From Symbiodinium natans (taxonomy: Eukaryota > Sar > Dinophyceae > Suessiales > Symbiodiniaceae), in assembly GCA_905221605.1 (NCBI GenBank), contig CAJNDS010002327.1:297997-361996 (forward strand): DNA of 64,000 nucleotides. The letters are read 5' to 3'. This document shows positions 57,901-64,000 of the stretch, piece after piece (the first letter of the stretch is position 1; each line of letters begins with the position of its first letter). The position numbers were made by a program, and so were the translations under genes. The notes beneath the pieces are model-generated. The model was not told where the DNA came from. It saw only the letters and a program-made list of their open reading frames with translations, and searched no databases.

Positions 57901-60900
57901 AAGCTAAGTACTGGAATCTATGTTTCCGTGAGCGGGCTGGATTTTCATCGGTTTGTAGTACAAGAGAAGTACTGAAAATCAACATTTCCATGAGCCGTCC
58001 TGATTTCAATGATTTGTAGTACAAGCTTAGTACTGGAATCGACGTCTCCGCACTTTCTGGTAGCTTTAAAAGGCTCCTGGAACGAGCGTTTCCTTCGGGG
58101 AATGCGGGTGGTGCACATGTTTTCATGGTGTTGTAGTAGGCCTGTGGGGAGCGGCGTTCATTGCAGAATGGCATGTCTAACGTAGTTTTTCATCACATGC
58201 ATGCCCTTCTTCGGGCGGCGTTTTCTTGGGGGAGTGATGCCGCAGAGTCGCCTTCGACAACTTAATGCTCCAACGGCGTTCATTGGGGTTTAACACTGTT
58301 TGAACAAGTAGGGCCGCCTTTCCCAACCGGATGTATGTATATATATATATATATACATACACATGAAGATTGCATTAGCTAAATTCCCGTTTCGTAGTGA
58401 ACGCAATGTAAGGGTGCACAAGTCTTGGCAAAATCCATGAAACATTCGCAGCTGGTGTGTGCTAGTGTATCATATACGAGTGGTATGTAAGCATCAATCC
58501 ATCGAAAGATATACCGGTGTTTTGGGACACTGAAATGATTCCGTTTAAGGAGATCTCAATGTACATTTAGGCGTTCTGTAGTGGAAATACTGAAGTATAC
58601 GACAAGCGAATGTTCTCAGCTCACAATAGTCCTGGATATCGATGTCGCCTTCGTGCTGTTTCTGTTTCCTAAGGGAACAATATATAGCGTACAAGCGTGT
58701 TATGCGGTAGCTAGAGACTTAGTAAGTACAAGGTTTATCGCAGAGATAAGCTCCCAAGAGGCTCTTTCATAATGTGCTTTCGAGTATAGCTGCAGATGTA
58801 GGCAGGCGTGTGTCATGATGGGGGGCGACCATATGCATATGTAAAATGCGGGTAGATATTCCTAGTGCTAACTGCGCTTTGTACGAAGCAACAATGATGG
58901 CAGTGTTCGTGTTGTGCAATTTTGAGGCTGTCAGAAAACTTCCATGGCCATTCAATGGCTTGAGCACGCCCACGAAGCTGCCACACACCATCCTCCCCTT
59001 TTTGTTTGACTCATACGAGGCCCGTGCCCGTACTCCGCTAGAGTCAAGGCAGCGGGAAAAGTTGTACACGCGAGGCAACCAACTGGTCAAATACTAATTG
59101 TCCATAAAGGTCCAATGGACCAGGCCAACGGGGGGAAGCCTTTTGGCCTATTGTTCTAATGATTATGGTCCAGTGAACCAGCCCAATGGGGGAAACTTAC
59201 GGTCTTATCATCTATTGGTCTTGTGCAAGAGTGGTGAAAAGGGAGCACGGCAACAATGATGTCGTCCACGATTGAAAAGGCCAACACCAGAAACAACTCC
59301 GCAACTCCAATCAAACACCAAGGAAAGAGTCAATTACACTTGTGGAGGAAGAGGTAGGATCAGTTCAAGATCATGTAGACATGACATGCAGATATGCTAC
59401 GCAGATGTTATACGGCATCATGCAGTCTCCCATCAGGCTGAACGCCGGCTGCTTGACGAGCAGCACCGCTGCCTGGAGCTCACCGAGGACTTGAAGCGTC
59501 TGCAGCAGGAGGTGGGCAGCTTGGGCAATCTTGGGATATCTTGGGTACGCAAGGCAGATAAGAGCATGGGCCCGTTGAACCAGGGCCGCGCAGAACTGGC
59601 GACAGAGCGACGCCGAATGCAAACCCTGCGCGAGGAGCAGAGAGAGGCGCAGCCTCGGAGCCTCTACTCGTAGTATCGGAATCATTGGTACTTACTTAGG
59701 GGTTCGGCATCAATAAGCATTCACAACACAAAGGTGTTGCATTTGTAAGATTTTACAAGTGCGTGTTTGCATTGAAGCCCGCAGGCTTGCAGAGGTACAG
59801 TTGGGAGTCCTGTCAATGTGTTGTTACATCAAGAGGATAGCATGCGTTGCTCTGCTTGCTGCATACTATTGCATGCTGCAGTAGGTCAGAAGGTCTGGTG
59901 CTGCGTGAAGTCCGTGACCGCACGGTCGCATTTGCGAAGTCTGGGCGCGCTGCTAGCAAACAGGCCAAAACAATGTCGTGGTTCAGCTCCATGCTAAGTT
60001 GACCTCCCGAAGCGGCACCTCTTGATCAGGCTGCACGTGACATTTCGGCAGAACGTAAGACTTCGCGACATCTGGCGCAGCAGCTGAAGCGCTACGAGGA
60101 GGAGGGACGGGCTGCTAGCCATTATCCGCCGGTATGTGGCACTTTGAGAGCTCTGCTCTGGAGCTGCCACGACAGGAAGAATTTCGCACAAGCCGAAAAG
60201 AGGACAGCCTCAGGCCATGGGTCCGTTTGCCCAGTCAGTTGCATGACCACAAGTTCCAAAATTCTTAAGATGTTCAGTCTGAAGAACGGTCTTCAAGTAA
60301 ACTTCAGGCTTCTCCGAAGCTTCGAGGCGGAGTGCAGACTGTGGCAGTGCAGATCAGTGCAGCATGCAGGTAAGTAGGTTACGCAGGATCCCCGAACGGC
60401 CGAGCGAGAGTGCATAGGCATAGTTGGATGTAACCCACTGCGCTTCTGTGGATATGGGAGCATATGGGAGCCCCATCAATGTCCAGGCTTGGCATCGCAG
60501 GACTTTGCAGAACATGCGTCAACTGGATTCCCAGCTCGATTCCGAGAGTTGCCCGAGTGTTCACACGAGTTTACACGACCACACAAATGGAATAACTTTA
60601 AGAACTGTTTAAGAAGAAAGAGCTGGTCAACGATGTCCAGTTTTGTCGGGCCTGCCGCAGCCTGCCTGAAATCAGTGGCATATCCAGGATAGAAAACCAC
60701 AGTCGTAGTATGACCAAAAGCAAGATTTCGTAAGTTGGACCAGACATTGGAAGTTGAAGACTAAACACATGCCGGGAAGCGGCCTCAGCGAGATTTAGAT
60801 TGCATTTAGTTAAGTCTTTTGCTATCAAGGGAGTTCCTCTGATTCTTAGCACGCTCTGATTCCATGTGGAGTTGGAGCAGCCAAGGCGCAAAGTCGACGT

Positions 60901-62729
60901 GAAAGCCACGTCACAGGCAACGTGGGAAGATGTGGGAAAACTTCATCGAAGTTCACCCTAGCCGATACACCCGGCAGGATACTCAGGCAGCGGAATATTG
61001 AGGAAACCAAGAACCTGAGAACCCGAGAACCCTCCCCCTTTTACCCTTCTTCCCCGCCCCCCCCCCCCCCATTTTTCCCGGCGAGGAGCTCCAGGAAGCT
61101 GGGCGCAAGCTTGCCCTTCAGGAGGACAAGGCGTGGCTGGTGGAGTAGACGAGGAAAGAAGAGTGACAGAAGCAAAGACGAGTACTTTAAATAGAAGGTA
61201 AACGCCGTTGTAAGATACATATAGCGCTGTCATGCGTTGTTAATGCCCCCGTTGTTTGTTTGCCTCTTCTACGACATGTGCACTGTATCTTGTCGCGCCC
61301 ATGAAGGTCAAAGCAGCCTTTGGCAGGGCCACGACTGCCGAAGCAGATTTTGCCTCCGAGATGCGACCGCCCCAGAAATCGTTAGAAGAATCAGTGAGTT
61401 AGTGCATATGTCCTTGCTGAGCTGTGCACTTCAGAATCATTGAATTGCAATCAAAAGCCCTGGTACTGACACAAGAGCAGATTGCATCTAGGCTGATAAA
61501 TAAGAGAGTCACCTCATCAAAGAACACTGAGGCACTGAGCTCCCTGCCTCTCTCTCTCTCTCTCTCCCTCTCTCTCTGCCACTGTCTCTCAGATTTTTAC
61601 CGCAAGTTCGGAGTGTTAGGGCGCGTTGCTTCCGGGTCTTGGGGAGGCTCGCTGTTGAATTTAAAGCGTCTGGGCCTTGGAACTGCAGCACGCCCCGGCA
61701 CGCCTCGCACGACCTTCGCAAGTTTTCTAAACATTTCGGTGGCCTCATACGAGGGCATGCGAGGGCCGATGTACGTCGACGAGTTCGTGAGGCCCCAACA
61801 CTTGCGGAGATGCGAGAGACGCGCGCCAACCATCCCGGCGGTCAACAGGGGACACAGGCGCATGGCCCTTCCTAGCCCCCGAATTGGTTCTTACGGTCAA
61901 CTTCTTTGGATTCTTCACGTCAGTTCCGGAAGTTGTAGCATATGGCCCATGTTGCAGTCCGAGGTTCGCCTGCCAAAAGCTCCAGCAGGATTCCGCCTGC
62001 CACGGGACGCGAACTGCTAGAAAAACGGGAGAACTGCAACTTCGAGAATTTGGGAGCCGCAAGCCGCTTCTGAAGCCGCTCATCAAGGTAGAAATCCTCT
62101 GTATTGCCAGGAGCTTCGTGACATGCAGCACAGGCTTGACTCCGAGGCGAGGGGCTGAGAAAGAAGTGGGTACGGAGGGGCTACGGAGCGCCCAATTTCC
62201 CGAGAATGAAGTTGAGAGACGCTGGGAGACGCTGGGAGACGTTGAGAGACGTTGAGAGACGAGAGTCTTCCGTTGAGGTTTTCCATCGTCCCCATCAGAT
62301 ATCTGGGTTTGATTACTGATTGTAGCAAGATCAGTTCTTGAACAAGAGCTTGCCACGATGCGCTATGCACATTCTGTCTGTCCCACGCAGAATGTTCGGT
62401 GAAGTTGAGAGCTAGTTTCATTGTCGGCAGCAAAGATCAGCGAAGCCACAGGCCATCATCTATCGATCCAAAGCTGCGGCACAAGAAGCGCTCTTGGCAG
62501 CCGAAAGGCCGGCAGATGCCGACAGGGTACTGAAATGTGTGGAGTTATTTTTCATAGTTATTCTGAAGTTATTCTTGAAGTTGCTGTACTAGTAGCACCT
62601 CACCTCGGTGTGTGTGTGTGTGTGCGCGTGCAAATCAAGGAGCAAGGGGCAGAGGTGCCCATATCACCTCCTTCGCCAACGAAGCCAGTTGCTAACGGTT
62701 GGAAGAGTGTGCCGTCGCACCACGTGTGA
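51128..62729 (+). CDS. long coiled-coil protein gene of many phase-0 mini-exons
   Basis: Supported exons: 51128-51166, 51355 to about 51402, 53600-53671, 55030-55074, 55237-55302, 55622-55678, 55948-55998, 56944-56985, 59437-59511, 59584-59646, 60030-60131, 60511-60546, 61086-61139, 61307-61393, 62111-62146, about 62474-62526, and terminal 62640-62729. Nearly all begin at AG|G, have lengths divisible by three and phase-0 ends, and encode Glu/Arg/Gln/Leu-rich heptad sequence. Joined they predict a long parallel coiled coil, as in structural, centrosomal or motor-tail proteins; the precise family cannot be told. Donors are GT, GC and GA. More exons probably remain undetected in the gaps, notably 57.0-59.4 kb. 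The start is not identified. Confidence 0.7.
51540..51900. repeat. C-rich then G-rich asymmetric tract
   Basis: Plus strand is C-rich to about 51660, then strongly G-rich (many GGGG and GGGTGG runs) to about 51830. It could form G-quadruplexes on alternate strands. No coding evidence. Confidence 0.85.
51929..52075. repeat. (CTG)n and (CTA)n trinucleotide repeats
   Basis: Eleven or so CTG units (51929-51964), then CGC-rich imperfect units, then CTG/CTA units to about 52072. Probably intronic. A minus-strand poly-Ser/Gly open frame here is a repeat product. Confidence 0.9.
52840..53074 (+). CDS. two candidate exons, frame uncertain
   Basis: After GTCCGCAG one frame gives NNLLIKIEPNAGHSEPRKKF to 52953; the phase-0 alternative gives VSSALAATISSLRLNRMQ with a GC donor, which would fit the surrounding coiled coil. 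At 52983-53074 a frame reads LQIRKWGLDLEAIDVGGVRL, ending at GTAATT. The position inside the coiled-coil gene suggests both may be parts of it. Confidence 0.4.
53600..53671 (+). CDS. coiled-coil exon
   Basis: 24 codons, phase 0, between CCCTGCAG and a GC donor (GCCTTT); a GT donor at 53683 is an alternative. It encodes LLAHERGKSETLEETMKELE and ends LQ. Confidence 0.7.
55030..55302 (+). CDS. two coiled-coil exons
   Basis: 55030-55074 encodes VASLKDKCKVADEEP between CGCCAG and GCAAAG (the frame stays open further). 55237-55302 (22 codons) encodes VQKEAVRSERKWRLDDAQHQ between TTGGCAG and a GA donor (GAGCAC). Both are phase 0. Confidence 0.6.
55622..55678 (+). CDS. coiled-coil exon
   Basis: 19 codons, phase 0, between CTTCGCAG and GTGGGT. 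It encodes ALHLHTTSLQTEVQLARDE. Confidence 0.6.
55948..55998 (+). CDS. coiled-coil exon
   Basis: 17 codons, phase 0, between TGGTGAG and a GC donor (GCGGAC). It encodes ALSERRRREELEKTWQQ, highly charged and helix-forming. Confidence 0.65.
56944..56985 (+). CDS. coiled-coil exon
   Basis: 14 codons, phase 0, between TACGCAG and a GC donor (GCCAAA). It encodes AIRQDKADARQWDE. A preceding short exon near 56903-56920 (DLQRLQQ) is possible. From 56986 to 59436 I see no further exon. Confidence 0.6.
57140..57540. repeat. degenerate GAAA/GAAC purine-rich tract
   Basis: About 400 bp of degenerate GAAAGAAC, GAACGAAA and GAAAC units on plus. It is not coding; minus-strand Leu/Phe/Ser open frames derive from it. 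Confidence 0.85.
57892..58055. repeat. three tandem copies of a roughly 60-bp unit
   Basis: Units start at about 57892, 57952 and 58014 with TTTGTAGT.CAAG....AGTACTG.AATC followed by TTTCC.TGAGC. Copies are diverged. Confidence 0.85.
58331..58362. repeat. perfect TA-rich palindrome
   Basis: GTATGTATATATATATATA... reads back as its own reverse complement over about 28 bp and could extrude a hairpin. Confidence 0.85.
59108..59225. repeat. two diverged copies of a roughly 60-bp unit
   Basis: TCCA.TG.ACCAG.CCAA.GGGGGAA followed by a TTATTGT/TCATCTATTGG segment occurs twice in tandem. Confidence 0.8.
59437..59646 (+). CDS. two coiled-coil exons
   Basis: 59437-59511 (25 codons) encodes LLDEQHRCLELTEDLKRLQQ with flanking residues, between CCATCAG and GTGGGC. 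59584-59646 (21 codons) encodes ELATERRRMQTLREEQRE with three residues before, between GAACCAG and a GC donor (GCGCAG). Clear heptads in both; phase 0. These are the best examples of the coil. Confidence 0.8.
60030..60131 (+). CDS. coiled-coil exon
   Basis: 34 codons, phase 0, between TTGATCAG and a canonical GTATGT donor. It encodes ISAERKTSRHLAQQLKRYEE, then EGRAASHYPP. Confidence 0.8.
60511..60546 (+). CDS. coiled-coil mini-exon
   Basis: It encodes NMRQLDSQLDSE after TTTGCAG. The acceptor could instead be ten bases upstream, and the likely GT donor lies one base after the last codon. The sequence parallels the 12-codon exon at 62111 (ELRDMQHRLDSE), which suggests an exon duplication. Confidence 0.5.
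61086..61139 (+). CDS. coiled-coil exon
   Basis: 18 codons, phase 0, between CGGCGAG and GTGGAG. It encodes ELQEAGRKLALQEDKAWL. Confidence 0.65.
61307..61393 (+). CDS. exon of the coiled-coil gene
   Basis: 29 codons, phase 0, between CATGAAG and a canonical GTGAGT donor. It encodes VKAAFGRATTAEADFASEMR, then PPQKSLEES. A further helical segment (IIELQSKALVLTQEQIA) follows after TTCAG at 61435, but its phase fits only if a GA donor two bases downstream is used. Confidence 0.65.
62111..62146 (+). CDS. coiled-coil mini-exon
   Basis: 12 codons, phase 0, between TTGCCAG and a GC donor (GCGAGG). It encodes ELRDMQHRLDSE. Confidence 0.6.
62215..62262. repeat. 11-bp tandem repeat (GAGACGTTGAG type)
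   Basis: Five consecutive copies alternating GCTGGGAGAC and GTTGAGAGAC. Confidence 0.92.
62474..62729 (+). CDS. last exons of the coiled-coil gene, with stop
   Basis: About 62474-62526 encodes AAQEALLAAERPADADR before a GTACTG donor. 62640-62729 follows a GT array and ATCAAG. It encodes EQGAEVPISPPSPTKPVANG and nine more residues, then TGA at 62727-62729. The switch from heptads to Pro/Ser suggests a disordered C-terminus. Confidence 0.6.
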
Positions 62730-63745
62730 GATGGCTGCAAACTCAAGTCACATTCCACATGGCGAAGCCACTCCCGACAGTTGTCACAGTGCTGGGATAG
62801 CTGATTTTGCTCATGGGTTCAAGAGATGATGGGAATTGCTCATGCCTCAAGAGATGGCCAAAACCAAAGGGGAGATGGTTTGTGAGCACTGTGTAGTCAG
62901 TTGTGAACGATAGGTTCGCAGGGGCAGCATGGTTTTCTGGTTATCTGCCAATCAAGATACCATCCCAGTTGAGCTTTCTGCAATTTGTCCGATTTGCTCA
63001 CCAAGAGTGGAGCACCCAACGTTCGCCAATGCAATTTCCCATTCCCATCCAACCAGCAGGTTTTTTTGCAAATCGGTTGGGTACATGTTTTTCCCCCGTC
63101 TACCAGTGGAGCAGGCAGCTTTTGAGTAGCCAACAAAAAACACAGAATTGCGGCCGCTGCTGCAGCATTGGGGCAGTGTCTTCGTCTCTGGGCTGTGCCA
63201 ACTGCGCCCCCTCCAAGAGAATGCATCAGGACTGAGAGGCAGAAGCTGGAGGACGGGAACCATTGTGCACATCACTCCAGGGCCATCTCCCAACTCAGGC
63301 CTTCAAACCCACACGCTAGCAACGGAAGATAGCGGAAGCAATGCATGTCTGTAATGTTGTAGCTTATGCAGGCAACCTCTCCCAAATAGACTTGTACAGG
63401 CGACGTCGCTGGGTGTGAGTCGCTTCGAGGGCCTTCATATGGCCTTCACACAAGTCAAACAAATCTGCCATCAATCTTGTTTCTCGCGTTTAGGTGTTGG
63501 TAGTGTTAGTCAATGGGGCTTTTGGAGGGGGGGCTTAGGCGCAGCTCTTCCCATTGTGCGTCCCGAAGGGTTGCTCTAGCTGTAGCTTATAAGGGCTGCT
63601 AGATCTGCGAGGACAATGTAGGACAGCAATCACGTGTTTTTCTGCATCTCATCCCAAGATGTGCCCCGGTTCTACCCCACCAGTGTGTTTGTGTTGTTGG
63701 TGTTCGAGTGTGCATGCGTCTGAATCCTTTAATATGTGTTGCCAG
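62730..63745 (+). other. no supported gene
   Basis: Several open frames on both strands (for example 62903-63235) lack splice-site, motif or composition support. Confidence 0.5.
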
Positions 63746-63924
63746 GAGCAGTTGGTCGTGGTGCGCTGCAAGAGTGAAGAGACACAGGATGTGCAGTGGA
63801 TGTGTGCCCTGTTTGACTGACTGTACTAGTTCCGCGCCTCATCGTGCAACGCTGCATTCTGCAAAACGCTCACCAGACATGGATCGTCCGGACACTGCAC
63901 GCCCGGTTCATCCTGATGTGGAAG
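63746..63924 (+). CDS. exons of a gene near the window end
   Basis: 63746-63817 follows TTGCCAG and encodes EQLVVVRCKSEETQDVQWMC, then ALFD. 63830-63924 reads IVQRCILQNAHQTWIVRTLH, then ARFILMWK before a GTTTTA donor, with strongly G/C-ending codons. The first piece may end earlier (GTGAAG after TGCAAGA, phase 1), giving an intron of about 55 nt that joins in phase. The Gln/Arg spacing in the second piece is faintly IQ-motif-like, which is not enough for a call. Confidence 0.45.
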
Positions 63925-64000
63925 GTTTTAAGGTTTAGTTGTTGCAGTGTTGCATTCCTTGGGAGAATAAGAGAAGCCAAACACAGGTTGTTTGAACTTG

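Overview
This 64 kb window reads as nuclear DNA of a dinoflagellate, most likely a Suessiales or Symbiodiniaceae-type alga. That assignment is an inference from gene architecture, because no ribosomal, organellar or other diagnostic gene is present. The main evidence is many very short exons (24-160 nt) separated by introns. Their 5' splice sites are GT, GC or GA, and their 3' sites mostly read AG|G. Almost all supportable exons lie on the + strand. There are also hundreds of bases of simple repeats, G/C-rich double hairpins with purine tails, and degenerate TTTAGGG-like tracts. No prokaryotic operon, CRISPR array, tRNA or rRNA was recognised.

Layout. 1-1.5 kb: three exons of a kelch-repeat gene (869-1479) after an unassigned segment. 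1.5-6.2 kb: no clear gene; a long GT array, double-hairpin elements, an AT-rich island and a G-rich 13-bp minisatellite. 6.25-25.8 kb: a head-to-tail duplication of one multi-exon gene with a KH RNA-binding domain (copy 1 about 6.25-18.3 kb, copy 2 about 18.3-25.8 kb). Comparing the copies fixes reading frames and splice sites, because differences between them fall mainly at third codon positions. The KH core is split over mini-exons joined in consistent phase. Some equivalent donors are GC in one copy and GA in the other. Copy 1 carries at least three extra blocks, and parts of the 5' half are almost identical between copies while the 3' half has diverged.

26-38 kb: scattered exons of unrecognised genes (26.8-27.05, 28.4, 29.0-29.2, 30.0-30.2, 31.2-31.9, 32.8, 34.6, 35.2, 36.8 and 37.2-37.8 kb). 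37.8-40.5 kb: TC, TATATGTA, ATTCATGT and a roughly 500-bp CTGT array. 40.56-42.59 kb: a gene with Lys/Ala/Pro-rich parts built from phase-0 exons. 43.9-45.4 kb: more phase-0 exons rich in Gln and Glu. 47.9-50.9 kb: acidic exons of unknown function. 51.1-62.7 kb: a long coiled-coil protein gene with at least a dozen short exons, nearly all multiples of three and phase 0, ending in a Pro/Ser-rich terminal exon (stop at 62727-62729). 63.7-63.9 kb: exons of a further gene that runs toward the window edge.

Many open frames in this DNA look plausible by composition alone. Only the duplicated KH gene (two copies to compare), the kelch exons (family motif plus phase) and the coiled-coil exons (heptad pattern plus phase plus splice sites) are well supported. 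Other exon calls are candidates, with alternative frames noted where I saw them.
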